Positions 17,159 through 27,258 are shown, counted from the first letter of the stretch. The stretch: 64,000 nt of DNA from Amycolatopsis sacchari (GCF_900114035.1 NZ_FORP01000002.1:482042-546041), one strand, 5' to 3'. Made by a program: numbers and translations. Notes: generated by a model not told the origin, from the letters alone.

Positions 17159-17794
17159 TCAGTGGACCGACACGTCATCGTCGGGAAGTGGTTCGCCGCG
17201 ATCGGCACGCAGGCCGTCGAGGGAGATGTGCAGCAGTCTGCGCCACATCCGCGGGCGGCACTCGTCGGTGACCTGGACGGCGTGCCCCAGTGAGACCAGC
17301 AGGAGCAGCAGGTCGTCGGTGGTCACGCCGGGGCGCAGCAGGCCCGCGGCCTGGGCGCGGGCGCACAGTTCCTCGATGACGAGGCGAAGCTGCTGGATGC
17401 CCTCCAGGTCGGGATCCGACCAGGTCAGCGCGAGGTTCTCCACGATGGCGCGGTGACGGGCGTAGCCGGTCAGGGCCTGCTCGTAGAAGTCGGCGATCGC
17501 CGCCCAGGGGTCCTCGGCGGCGATCGCCGCCTGGCGGGCGGACTCGGCCCACCTGGAGAAGTCCTGCCGCAGGACCGTCCGGACGAGGTCCTCCTTCTTC
17601 GGGAAGTGCCGGTAGAGGGTGCCCATCCCCACCCCGCTGCGCCGGGCGATCTCGCGCACGTCCACCGCGGCGCCCTGCTCGGCCAGCACTTCGGCGGCGG
17701 CCCGCACGATCGCTTCCCGGTTGCGGATCGCGTCCACGCGCGGCGCGCGCCGCGCGGCGTTGTCCGGTTCGGCCACTGCCATGGTGACCAGCAT
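17159..17794 (-). CDS. TetR-family repressor
   Basis: A 211-residue TetR regulator. The N-terminal HTH is clear: REIARRSGVGMGTLYRHFPKKEDLV (recognition helix GVGMGTLYRHF), followed by an all-helical ligand domain. An alternative start is ATG 17782. It is divergent from the nitroreductase gene, and two identical palindromes lie between them, so it most likely represses both. The ligand is unknown; TetR/flavin or F420-nitroreductase pairs often respond to quinones or xenobiotics. Confidence 0.85.
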   Translation of the reverse strand: MLVTMAVAEPDNAARRAPRVDAIRNREAIVRAAAEVLAEQGAAVDVREIARRSGVGMGTLYRHFPKKEDLVRTVLRQDFSRWAESARQAAIAAEDPWAAIADFYEQALTGYARHRAIVENLALTWSDPDLEGIQQLRLVIEELCARAQAAGLLRPGVTTDDLLLLLVSLGHAVQVTDECRPRMWRRLLHISLDGLRADRGEPLPDDDVSVH

Positions 17795-17806
17795 ACCGCT
17801 TTATCC

Positions 17807-17852
17807 GGAGCACGTGCTCCACATCTGTGCTAACGTGCGGAGCACGTGCTCC
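17807..17852. promoter_or_regulatory. Twin 14-bp palindromic TetR operators
   Basis: Two identical perfect palindromes GGAGCACGTGCTCC occur at 17807-17820 and 17839-17852, centre-to-centre 32 bp (about three helical turns), in the gap between the TetR gene and the nitroreductase gene. One is 12 bp upstream of the TetR start, the other 19 bp upstream of the nitroreductase start. This is the classic arrangement for autorepression plus target control. Confidence 0.8.
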
Positions 17853-17871
17853 GGTTAGCAGAGGAGATGTC

Positions 17872-18381
17872 ATGTCCGATCCATCCACGGTTCCCGCGGA
17901 CGAGACCAAGGCCGTCTGGAACGACCGGATCATCGCCGAGTTCCGGGCGAACGGCGACGGGTACGTGCCGTGGAGCAGCGAGGCGGAGTTCGCCGCGGGA
18001 CGTCCCATCCCGCCCCGGTTCTCCGGGTTCGACGAGCGGGGGATGCCGCTGATCCTGGTGCACCACATCGGAGCCAGAACGGGGCGCGAACGGATCAGCC
18101 CGTTGTTCTACCAACCGGTCGACAACGGGTGGGCCGTCTTCGCGACTCACGGCGGCAGCCCGAAAAACCCGGCGTGGTACCGCAACCTCGTGGCGCGCCC
18201 GCGAACCACGGTCGAGGTGGGAGCGGAAACGGTGCCGGTCGTGGCCAGGGTCGCGGAGGGCGCGGAGCGCGAGCGGATCTGGGCGAAGGAGATAGCGCTC
18301 GTCCCGAAGTTCGCCGAGTTCGAGGCGGCCTCCGGCAGGCAGATCCCCGTCGTCGTGCTGGAACGCGTCCGGGAACCCTAG
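17872..18381 (+). CDS. Deazaflavin (F420)-type nitroreductase family protein
   Basis: A 169-residue protein of the Ddn / nitroreductase-quinone reductase family, a split beta-barrel that binds F420 or FMN. Family features visible: ILVHHIGARTGRERISPLFY, FATHGGSPKNPAWYRNLVARP and TVEVGAETVPVVARV. ATG 17872 with AGAGGAG upstream. It would reduce quinones or nitro compounds in the cytoplasm. Control by the divergent TetR through twin palindromes is very likely. A strong bidirectional hairpin ends the gene. Confidence 0.85.
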   Translation: MSDPSTVPADETKAVWNDRIIAEFRANGDGYVPWSSEAEFAAGRPIPPRFSGFDERGMPLILVHHIGARTGRERISPLFYQPVDNGWAVFATHGGSPKNPAWYRNLVARPRTTVEVGAETVPVVARVAEGAERERIWAKEIALVPKFAEFEAASGRQIPVVVLERVREP

Positions 18382-18382
18382 T

Positions 18383-18436
18383 GGCAAGGGAAAAGGCGCC
18401 CTCCCCCGACCGGGAGAGAGCGCCTTTTCCCTTGCC
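18383..18436. terminator. Bidirectional terminator between convergent genes
   Basis: A 17-bp perfect stem (GGCAAGGGAAAAGGCGC and complement) encloses a loop that itself contains CTCCC/GGGAG. It fills the gap between the nitroreductase stop and the stop of the convergent fadB and has A/T runs on either arm, suited to both directions. Confidence 0.8.
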
Positions 18437-18437
18437 C

Positions 18438-20602
18438 TTACTCGAAGATCTCGCCGTTCTCGGCCTTCTTCACGAGGCTCTCCGGCGGCTGGAAGTGGTC
18501 ACCGTACCGCTCGGCCAGCTCGCGGGCCCTCGCGACGAAGCCCTTCAGCCCGCCCTCGTACTGGTTGATGTACTGGATCACACCCCCGGTCCACGCCGGG
18601 AAGCCGATGCCGAAGATCGACCCGATGTTGGCGTCCTGCACCGAAGTCAGCACCCCCTCGTCGAAGCACTTCACGGTTTCCAGCGCCTCGGCGAACAGCA
18701 TCCGCTCCTGCAGGTCCTTGAAGGGGACCTGCGCGCTGCCCGACTTGAACGCGTCCCGCAGGCCCGGCCACAGCCCCGCCCGCTTGCCGTTCTCGTCGTA
18801 GGAGTAGAAGCCCGCGCCCGACGAGCGGCCCTTGCGGTCGAACTCGTCGATCATGCGGTCGATCACGGCCTCCGACGCGTGCGGCGTCCAGGTGCCGCCC
18901 GCGGCCTCGATCGCCGAACGCGTCTCCTGCCGGATCTTCCTCGGCAGCGTCAGGGTCAGCTCGTCCATCAGCTGCAGCGGCGGCGCCGGGTACCCGGCCT
19001 GCGCACCCGCCTGCTCGATCGACGCCGGCTCGACGCCCTCACCGACCGCGGCGACCGCCTCGTTGATGAACGTGCCGATCACCCGCGAGGTGAAGAACCC
19101 GCGGCTGTCGTTCACCACGATGGGCGTCTTCTTGATCTGCAGCGTGAAGTCGAAGACCTTGGCGAGCGTCGCGTCCGACGTCTTCTCCCCGCGGATGATC
19201 TCCACGAGCGGCATCTTGTCCACCGGCGAGAAGAAGTGGATGCCGATGAAGTCCTCCTGGCGCCGCACGCCCTGCGCGAGACCGGTGATCGGCAGCGTCG
19301 AGGTGTTGGAGCCGAGCACCGCGTCCGGGTTGACGATGTTCTCGATCTCGCCGAACACCTTGTGCTTCAGTTCCTGGCTCTCGAACACGGCCTCGATCAC
19401 GAAGTCGACGCCCTTGAAGTCCTCGGGGTCGGCCGTCGGCTTGATGCGCGCCAGCAACGCGTCCGAGCGCTCCTTCGTGGTCTTGCCGCGAGAAAGCGCT
19501 TTCTCCTCCAGCTTGACCGCGTAGCCCTTGCCCTTCTCGGCCGCCTCCAGCGAGACGTCCTTGAGCACCACGTCGATCCCGGCCTTCGCCGAGACGTACG
19601 CGATCGCGGCACCCATCATGCCGGCGCCGAGCACGCCGACCTTCTTCGCCGTGTACTTCTCGTAGCCGTCGGGCCGCGAGCCACCGGAGTTGATGTGCTG
19701 CAGGTCGAAGAAGAACGCCTTCGTCATGTTCTTCGCGACCTGGCCGGTCGCCAGGCTCACGAAGTAGCGCGTCTCGATCTTCGTCGCGGTGTCGATGTCC
19801 ACCTGCGCGCCCTCGACCGCCGCGGCGAGGATCGCGCGCGGTGCGGGCATCGGCGCGCCCTTGAGCTGCTTGCGCAGGTTCGCCGGGAACGCGGGCAGGT
19901 TCGCCGCGAACGACGGGTTCGACGGCGTGCCACCGGGGATCTTGAAGCCCTTGACGTCCCACGGCTGCTGCGCCCCGGGGTTGGCCTTGATCCACTCCTT
20001 GGCCTTCGGCAGCAGTTCGTCCACAGAGGACACGACCTCGTGGGCGAGGCCCAGCTCGACGGCCTTGGCCGGCTTGTGCCGCTGGCCCTGCACGAGCCAG
20101 TTCATCACCGCGTTCTGGATGCCCACCAGCCGCACGGTGCGCGCCACGCCGCCACCGCCGGGCAGCAGACCCAGCGTCACCTCGGGGAACCCGAGCACGG
20201 TCCCCTTCACGTCGGCGACGATGCGGTGGTGCGCGGCGAGCGCGAGCTCCAGGCCACCACCGAGCGCGGCGCCGTTGATGGCGGCGACGACCGGCTTGCC
20301 CAGCGTCTCCAGCCGGCGCATCTGCGCCTTCATCTCGTCGGTGCTGCGGGTGAACTCCGCCGCGTGCTCCGGCGTCGCCTGGATCAGGTCCCTGAGGTCA
20401 CCACCCGCGAAGAACGTCTTCTTCGCCGAGGTGAGCACGACACCGGTGATCGAGTCCTTTTCGGACTCCAGCCGGTCGACGGTCTTCGCGAAGGACTCGC
20501 GGAAGTCCGCGTTCATCGTGTTCGCCGACTGGTTCGGGTCGTCCAGGGTCAGCACGACGATGCCGTCGGAGTCGGAGTCCCACTGAATCGTGTTGGTCAT
20601 GC

Positions 20603-20606
<4 letters not shown>
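18438..20606 (-). CDS. fadB: Trifunctional fatty-acid oxidation alpha subunit (enoyl-CoA hydratase / 3-hydroxyacyl-CoA dehydrogenase)
   Basis: A 722-residue fusion. Residues 1-190 are a crotonase domain ([29 protein letters not shown] near 110-128, [13 protein letters not shown] with the acidic residue). From about 322 comes an NAD-binding 3-hydroxyacyl-CoA dehydrogenase ([33 protein letters not shown] with the catalytic His; [11 protein letters not shown]) and a C-terminal dehydrogenase domain. The GTG start at 20606 overlaps the thiolase stop as GTGA; ATG 20600 is an alternative. It catalyses steps two and three of beta-oxidation with the upstream thiolase. Confidence 0.93.
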
Positions 20607-21814
<1,208 letters not shown>

Positions 21815-21839
21815 GCGTGCGGCCTTTCCTCGGGTTCAC

Positions 21840-21855
21840 GCTAATCCTCATTAAC
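21840..21855. promoter_or_regulatory. Candidate TetR operator between fadAB and double TetR
   Basis: GCTAATCCTCATTAAC lies in an AT-rich patch 26 bp upstream of fadA. It agrees at 12 of 16 positions with GTTAGTCGTCGTTAAC, one arm of the operator upstream of accD1 (40613-40629). The half-sites are imperfect (CTAAT / ATTAAC), so this is a weaker case than the accD1 site. Confidence 0.45.
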
Positions 21856-21924
21856 ATAATCCGCCTGAATCCCCAGGTGTCAACCGGTTGCCGTGTGATC
21901 CGCGCGAGCTAGAGTTGTCTCACC

Positions 21925-23109
21925 ATGACGACCCCCAGAAGCCGTCGCGCCGCGGACCGCCGCAACCAGCTCGCCGCCTGTGCGGCCGAGCTGTTCCGCG
22001 CCCGCGGCTACCACGGGGTGGGCATCAACGACATCGCCGCGGCGGCCGGCGTGACCGGCCCCGCGCTGTACCGGCACTTCGCCGACAAGCAGGCCGTGCT
22101 CGCGTACGTGCTCCTCTCCGCCGTACGCGACATGGAGACGGAGACCACCCGGGCCCTGAGCACGCTGGACAAGCCGGACGCCGAGCAGGTGGACCGCCTG
22201 CTCGGCGGCATCGCCGCCGCGTCGGTCGAGCGGCGCGACGTGGCGGCCCTGTGGCGCTGGGAGGGCAAGCACCTCTCGCCCGAGGACCAGCGGGAGATCG
22301 GCCGCCGCTCCAGCGCGATCCTCACGTCCTGGGCGAAGGTGCTGATGGAGCAGCGGCCGGAGCTGTCCGCGTCGGACGCGGAGCTGCTGTGCTGGGCGGC
22401 GCTGAGCGTGTTCGGCAGTGTCTCCGTCCACCACACGACGGTGGCCAAACGCCGGTTCGTGCAGTTGCTCACGGAACTCGCCAAACGCGTGCTGCAGGCC
22501 GACCTGCCCGAGGCGGGTGAGGCCGCGCCACCGGTTCCGGTGAGCAACCTCGGCACGTCCTCCCGCCGCGAGCAGCTGCTCGCCGCGGCCGCCGAGCTGT
22601 TCCACCGCCGCGGCTTCCACGACGTGAGCATGGAGGACATCGGCGCGGCAGCGGGCATCGCGGGACCGAGCGTGTACCGGCACTTCCCCAGCAAGGCGAG
22701 CCTGCTCCACGCGATCGCGCGCCGGGCGGCCGACCGCCTCGCGCTCGGCACGGAGGAGGCGCTGCGCGGGAGCTCGGACGAGGCGGAGGCGCTACGCCGG
22801 CTGGTGGACTCCTACGTGCGCGTGCTCACCGGATCGGCGGAGCTGAGCGTGTCGTTCTCCATCGACGGCGTGAACCTGGCCGAGCAGGAACGCGCCGAGC
22901 TCGTGCGTGTGCAGCGGGACTACGTCGCCCAGTGGGTGAACCTGCTGTGTGCCGCCCGGCCGGAACTCCCCCCGCGCGAAGCCAAGATCACCGTGCACGC
23001 GGCGCTCACGATCGCCAACGACCTCGCGCGCACGCGCCGCCTCAACGCCCGGCCCAACCTGCCCGCGGAGCTGGAGGTCCTGATGAAGACGGTGCTCGAG
23101 GTCAGCTGA
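21925..23109 (+). CDS. Tandem (double-HTH) TetR regulator
   Basis: A 394-residue protein made of two complete TetR repressors in one chain. The first HTH spans residues 14-60 (INDIAAAAGVTGPALYRHF), the second about 212-258 (MEDIGAAAGIAGPSVYRHF), each followed by its own helical ligand domain. Normal TetR proteins are about 200 residues and dimerise; here one chain may supply both halves. Divergent from fadAB, so probably controls fatty-acid oxidation. Recognition helices match that of the TetR at 42483. Its 3' end overlaps the convergent FAH gene by 8 bp. Confidence 0.88.
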   Translation: MTTPRSRRAADRRNQLAACAAELFRARGYHGVGINDIAAAAGVTGPALYRHFADKQAVLAYVLLSAVRDMETETTRALSTLDKPDAEQVDRLLGGIAAASVERRDVAALWRWEGKHLSPEDQREIGRRSSAILTSWAKVLMEQRPELSASDAELLCWAALSVFGSVSVHHTTVAKRRFVQLLTELAKRVLQADLPEAGEAAPPVPVSNLGTSSRREQLLAAAAELFHRRGFHDVSMEDIGAAAGIAGPSVYRHFPSKASLLHAIARRAADRLALGTEEALRGSSDEAEALRRLVDSYVRVLTGSAELSVSFSIDGVNLAEQERAELVRVQRDYVAQWVNLLCAARPELPPREAKITVHAALTIANDLARTRRLNARPNLPAELEVLMKTVLEVS

Positions 23110-24001
23110 TCGGGTGTTCGATGGCGCCGACTCCCTCGATTTCGAGCCGGAGGGTGTCGCCCGGTCGCAGCCAGTGCCCGTTCTCCATCCCGCTCCCGCC
23201 CGGCAGCGTGCCGGTGGCGAACAGCTCCCCGGCGTACAGGTTCTCGCCGCGTGACGCGTGCGCGAGCAACTCGCCCAGCGAATAGCGGGCGTCCGCGCTG
23301 CGGGGCTCCGCCACGACCTCGCCGTTGATCCGGACGGCGCCGGTGAGCTCGCGCCAGCGCACGGCGTCCGCGGTGACGGCGGTGGCCGACAGCGAGTTGA
23401 CGAAGTGCTTCGACTTCTGCGGGCCGAAACCACTGCGCATCTCCGGGATCTGCACGTCCCTGGCGCTGAAGTCGCACAGCACGACGAACGCCGCGATGGC
23501 CTGCTCGGCCTCCTCCGGCGTGGCGTCCCGCAGCGGACGGCCGAGCACGAAGCCCAGTTCGAGCTCGTAGTCCAGTGCCTGCGAGTACGGCGGGCAGGAG
23601 ACCGGCGTGCCGCTCGGCACGAACGTCAGCGCGTTGCTCATGTAGTAGACGGGCTGGCGGTACCAGAGCTTGTTCGGCTGGAACGCGGGGAACACCCGCC
23701 TGGTCAACGCCTCGTACCCGCCCGCGAGGCGCGACACGGCTGGCAGGAAGCGGCGGGCGTAGCCGCGTCCGGCGTCGACCACGTGCTGCTCGTAGATCAT
23801 GAAGTCGCGGAACGACAACGGCTGGAACGGCAGGACGACCGCGCCGTCCGCCGGGCGGAGGCGCTCGATCTCCCATTCGTCGCCGAACGGTGGCGGGTAC
23901 CCGAGCGGGTTCTCGCCGGCAGGCTGCCACTCGTCCGCCGGGCCCTGGCGGGTCTGGAACTCGATGCGGCCAGGGGCGCGGTGCAGTCGTCGGATCTCCA
24001 T
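23102..24001 (-). CDS. Fumarylacetoacetate hydrolase (FAH) family protein
   Basis: A 299-residue FAH-superfamily enzyme. Core metal-binding and active-site pattern: LDYELELGFVLGRP (acidic ligands), LCDFSARDVQ and KSKHFVNSLSAT, then GELFATGTLPGGSGMENG. These enzymes cleave C-C bonds of, or decarboxylate, beta-diketo or oxo acids, with Mg. The N-terminal third (SFRDFMIYEQHV) matches the FAH subgroup acting on larger oxo-acids. ATG 24001 is used; TTG 24010 is possible. Divergent from two FadE genes across an 18-bp palindrome, suggesting co-regulated breakdown of a lipid or ring-derived acyl-CoA. Confidence 0.82.
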   Translation of the reverse strand: MEIRRLHRAPGRIEFQTRQGPADEWQPAGENPLGYPPPFGDEWEIERLRPADGAVVLPFQPLSFRDFMIYEQHVVDAGRGYARRFLPAVSRLAGGYEALTRRVFPAFQPNKLWYRQPVYYMSNALTFVPSGTPVSCPPYSQALDYELELGFVLGRPLRDATPEEAEQAIAAFVVLCDFSARDVQIPEMRSGFGPQKSKHFVNSLSATAVTADAVRWRELTGAVRINGEVVAEPRSADARYSLGELLAHASRGENLYAGELFATGTLPGGSGMENGHWLRPGDTLRLEIEGVGAIEHPIS

Positions 24002-24029
24002 GCGGGCCAAGCTACCGGGATCCGTGCTA

Positions 24030-24047
24030 ACCTACTCGCGAGTAGGT
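24030..24047. promoter_or_regulatory. 18-bp perfect palindrome operator
   Basis: ACCTACTCGCGAGTAGGT is a perfect palindrome centred in the gap between the divergent FAH gene (start 24001) and the first FadE gene (start 24071). Size and place fit a TetR-type operator controlling both. It is unrelated to the GTTA...TAAC sites elsewhere in the window, and the cognate regulator is not adjacent. Confidence 0.65.
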
Positions 24048-24070
24048 AACGGCCGACCAAGGAGTGCCAG

Positions 24071-25402
24071 GTGGCAGCGCTCAACGGAACACCGCGGCGG
24101 AAGCGGGATGTCATGGGGGCGGGGCTCGCCGCGTTGACCAAGCTCGCGGGCAGCAGGACGCTCGAACGCGCGGGGCTGCGCGTGCCCGTGCAGAACCTCG
24201 TGGGCGCCGCGACGAAGAACGGGTTCCGCGCCGCGGGCGCCGCTTCGCGGGCGTTCAAGTCGGCACGGGTGACCGGGAAACCGGCACGTCCGGGCAGGCC
24301 CGAGGACAAGGGCCTGTTCGACGTCACGCCCACCGACGAGCAGCAGATGATCGCCGAGACGGTGCGCGAGTTCGCCGCCGAGCAGCTGCGGCCTGCCGCG
24401 CCGGAGGCGGACGCGAAGCTCGCCCCGCCGGACGGCCTGCTCGCGCGTGCCGCCGAACTGGGCGTGACGCTCATCGGCATCCCCGAGGAGCTGGGCGGCG
24501 CGGGCACGGAGCGTTCGGTCGTGACGAGCGCGCTGATCGCCGAAGCGCTCGCGCACGGCGACCTCGGGCTCGCGGTGGCGGTCCTGGCGCCGTCGGCGGT
24601 GAGCACGGCGCTCGTCCTGTGGGGCGACGCGCAGCAGCAGGCCGACTACCTGCCCGCGTTCGTCGGGGAGAACGTGCCGGCGGCGGCGCTCGCGCTGCAG
24701 GAGCCGCGCCCGCTGTTCGACCCGTTCAAGCCCGCCGTGAAGGCGCGCCGCACGCCGTCGGGGTACCAGCTGGACGGCGTGAAGTCCCTGGTGCCGCGTG
24801 CCGCGCAGGCGGAGTTGTTCATCGTGTCGGCCGACCTCGAAGGCCGCGGGCCGGCGTTGTTCCTCGTCGAGTCCTCGTCGCAGGGGTTGACGGTCGAGGC
24901 CGAGCCCGCGATGGGCCTGCGCGGCGCGGCGACCGGAAAACTGTTCCTGGACAAGGTGAAGCTGCCCGCGGGCGCGCTGCTCGGCTCGCCCGACGTGTTC
25001 GCCGACGTGGTGCGCCTGTCGCGGCTGGGCTGGGCCGCGCTGGCGACCGGGACCGCGAAGGCCGTGCTGGACTACGTGATCCCGTACGTCAACGAGCGCA
25101 CGGCGTTCGGCGAACCGATCAGCCACCGGCAGGCGGTGGCGTTCTCGGTGGCCGACATCGCGATCGAGCTGGAGGGCATGCGGCTGGTGACGCTGCGGGC
25201 CGCCGCGCGGGCCGAGCAGGGCAAGCCGTACGCGCGTGAGGTCGCGCTGGCCCGGAAACTGGCCGCGGACAAGGGGATGCGGATCGGCAGCGCCGGGGTG
25301 CAGCTCCTCGGCGGGCACGGGTTCACGAAGGAACACCCCGTGGAGCGGTGGTACCGCGACCTGCGGGCGATCGGCATCGCCGAAGGCGTCGTCCTCCTCT
25401 AG
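24071..25402 (+). CDS. Acyl-CoA dehydrogenase (FadE), first of a pair
   Basis: A 443-residue acyl-CoA dehydrogenase. A basic, Ala-rich N-terminal extension of about 80 residues precedes the ACAD helical domain (TPTDEQQMIAETVREFAAEQL). Then come ALQEPRPLFDPF where ordinary ACADs have TEP-GGSD, and the C-terminal domain (GERTAF-like NERTAFGEPI; LLGGHGFTKEHPVERWYRDL). It ends at AIGIAEGVVLL, just at the usual catalytic Glu-Gly, so the normal tail (EGTSEIQR) is missing. GTG 24071 with AAGGAG upstream. Located 30 bp before a second FadE gene. The unusual FAD loop and short tail suggest it works as one subunit of a heteromeric ACAD. Confidence 0.85.
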   Translation: MAALNGTPRRKRDVMGAGLAALTKLAGSRTLERAGLRVPVQNLVGAATKNGFRAAGAASRAFKSARVTGKPARPGRPEDKGLFDVTPTDEQQMIAETVREFAAEQLRPAAPEADAKLAPPDGLLARAAELGVTLIGIPEELGGAGTERSVVTSALIAEALAHGDLGLAVAVLAPSAVSTALVLWGDAQQQADYLPAFVGENVPAAALALQEPRPLFDPFKPAVKARRTPSGYQLDGVKSLVPRAAQAELFIVSADLEGRGPALFLVESSSQGLTVEAEPAMGLRGAATGKLFLDKVKLPAGALLGSPDVFADVVRLSRLGWAALATGTAKAVLDYVIPYVNERTAFGEPISHRQAVAFSVADIAIELEGMRLVTLRAAARAEQGKPYAREVALARKLAADKGMRIGSAGVQLLGGHGFTKEHPVERWYRDLRAIGIAEGVVLL

Positions 25403-25432
25403 CGCTCCTCCTGCTCCCAGAAAGGCTTTGCT

Positions 25433-26644
25433 GTGATCAACCTCGAGCCCCCGAAGAAGGCCGGCGCGCTGATCAACCAGGCGTACCAGGCGGCTTCCCA
25501 GGTGCTGCGCCCGATTTCGCGGAAGTACGACCGCGCGGAGCACGCCTACCCGAAAGAGCTGGACATGTTCGCCGCGGTCCTCGACGGTTTGAACTCTTCC
25601 GGGGAAGGTGGTGCCGGTGCAGCAGGCGTCCGGCGAGAATCTTCCGGGAAAGACTCTTCCGGTAACCGCAACGGCGGCAACCTGAGCACGGTCCTCGGCA
25701 CGATCGAGATGTGCTGGGGCGATGTGGCGCTGCTGTTGTCGATGCCGCGGCAGGGCCTGGGCAACGCGGCGATCGCGTCGGTGGCGAACGAGGAGCAGCT
25801 GGCGCGGTTCGGCAGGCTGTGGGCGGCGATGGCGATCACGGAGCCCGACTGCGGTTCGGACTCGGCGGCCATCACGACAACGGCCGTCGAGGACGGCGAT
25901 TCGTACGTGCTCAACGGCGAGAAGATCTTCGTGACGTCGGGCCAGCGCGCGGACGCCGTGGTCGTGTGGGCCACTTTGGACCGGTCGAAGGGTCGTGCGG
26001 CGATCAAGTCCTTCGTGGTGGAGAAGGGCACGCCGGGCTTCGAGGTCGTGCGCCTGGAGCACAAGCTGGGCATCCGGGCGTCGGACACGGCGGTGCTGCG
26101 GTTCGACAACTGCCGCGTGCCGAAGGAGAACCTGCTGGGCTCGCCGGAGATCGACACCAAGAAGGGTTTCGCGGGGGTCATGCAGACCTTCGACAACACC
26201 CGTCCCTTGGTGGCCGCCATGGCGGTCGGCCTCGCCCGCGCCGCGCTGGAGGAGACTGCGCGGATCCTGTCCGAAGCGGGCGTGGAGATCGACTACGACA
26301 AGCCGGCGAACCTCCAGCACGCCGCGGCGGCGGCGTACCTGGAGCTGGAGGCCGACTACGAGGCGGCGTACCTGCTGACGCTCGAATCGGCGTGGATGGC
26401 GGATAACCGCAAACCGAACTCACTGCAGGCCTCGATGGCGAAGGCCAAGGCGGGCCGTTCGGTCGTGGACATCACCCTGAAGTGCGTCGAACTGGCGGGG
26501 GCGTTCGGGTACACGGAGGAGTCCCTGCTGGAGAAGTGGGCCCGGGATTCGAAGATCCTGGACATCTTTGAGGGGACGCAGCAGATCCAGCAGTTGATCG
26601 TGGCTCGGCGGGTGCTGGGGAAGACGAGCGCGGAGCTGAAGTAG
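25433..26644 (+). CDS. Acyl-CoA dehydrogenase (FadE), second of a pair
   Basis: A 403-residue acyl-CoA dehydrogenase with a full engine: ITEPDCGSDSAAITTTA (flavin/substrate loop), NGEKIFVTSGQRADAVVVWA, LGIRASDTAVLRFDNC and the C-terminal catalytic Glu in LDIFEGTQQIQQLIVARR. Residues about 54-83 form a Ser/Gly-rich low-complexity insert built on repeated TCTTCCGG DNA, unusual inside this domain. GTG 25433, GAAAGG upstream. Co-transcribed with the preceding FadE; a hairpin follows at 26650. Confidence 0.9.
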   Translation: MINLEPPKKAGALINQAYQAASQVLRPISRKYDRAEHAYPKELDMFAAVLDGLNSSGEGGAGAAGVRRESSGKDSSGNRNGGNLSTVLGTIEMCWGDVALLLSMPRQGLGNAAIASVANEEQLARFGRLWAAMAITEPDCGSDSAAITTTAVEDGDSYVLNGEKIFVTSGQRADAVVVWATLDRSKGRAAIKSFVVEKGTPGFEVVRLEHKLGIRASDTAVLRFDNCRVPKENLLGSPEIDTKKGFAGVMQTFDNTRPLVAAMAVGLARAALEETARILSEAGVEIDYDKPANLQHAAAAAYLELEADYEAAYLLTLESAWMADNRKPNSLQASMAKAKAGRSVVDITLKCVELAGAFGYTEESLLEKWARDSKILDIFEGTQQIQQLIVARRVLGKTSAELK

Positions 26645-26649
26645 TTGGT

Positions 26650-26690
26650 GCACCGCCCGGTCGCTGCGAACAACGGCGGCCGGGCGGTGC
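26650..26690. terminator. Hairpin between convergent fadE and DUF6924 genes
   Basis: GCACCGCCCGG (26650-26660) pairs perfectly with CCGGGCGGTGC (26680-26690), loop 19 nt. It follows the fadE stop by 5 bp and precedes the likely end of the minus-strand gene. Confidence 0.55.
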
Positions 26691-26695
26691 CGCGT

Positions 26696-27258
26696 TCATG
26701 CCTCCGGCGGCACACTCCGCTGCGCCGGCTCCGCCCGCTGCCCCGGCTGCGGGGCTCCGCGCGGCGACCCGGCTGCGCGGGCTCCCCAACCGATCCGCTC
26801 CGGCCCAGGGCGACGGCACGGCTGGTGTCTACCGACGAAAAGCCACCGAGCGCCGCCAGTGCCTGGCGGTGCCGGTCCGAGAGCTGGTAGACGCCCGACG
26901 CGCCCGCGGAGTCGATGTAGTCGTCGAAGGTCCGATTCTGGATGCTCAGGTTGCTGATCATCGACCGCGCCCCCTCGGGGGTGGCGCGCAGCGTCCGGCC
27001 GGGTTCCTCCACCACGTCGACCAGCAGCACCGTGCGCTCGCCAGCGGAAAAGTCGTCGGCGATCACGAGCACCGGGTAGAGCCTGCTGTCCGGGACCAGT
27101 GCCACCAGGTCCGCCACGGACAAGCCCCGGTACGCGGGATCGTCCACCACGACCACCCAACCGTCCCCGATTTCGCCCAGCAACGCCTGCCACGCCGCGT
27201 CGTCGCTGAAGTCGGTGCGGACGAGCGGGGTGCGATCGCTTCCAGGCAAAACAGCCAC
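26696..27258 (-). CDS. DUF6924-like protein with uncertain 3' end
   Basis: The first 144 or so residues (27258 down to about 26826) form a good protein: start GTG 27258 preceded by AGGAGG, then AVLPGSDRTPLVRTDF, GWVVVVDDPAYRGLSVADL, LVIADDFS and NLSIQNRTFDDYI, a pattern I match to the DUF6924 family of small actinobacterial proteins. After that the frame turns into an Arg/Gly-rich stretch and stays open to 26356, deep into the antisense of fadE. The adjacent frame ends at 26696, right beside the terminator, in a Pro/Ala tail. A frameshift near 26800 is therefore likely. Function unknown. Confidence 0.5.
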
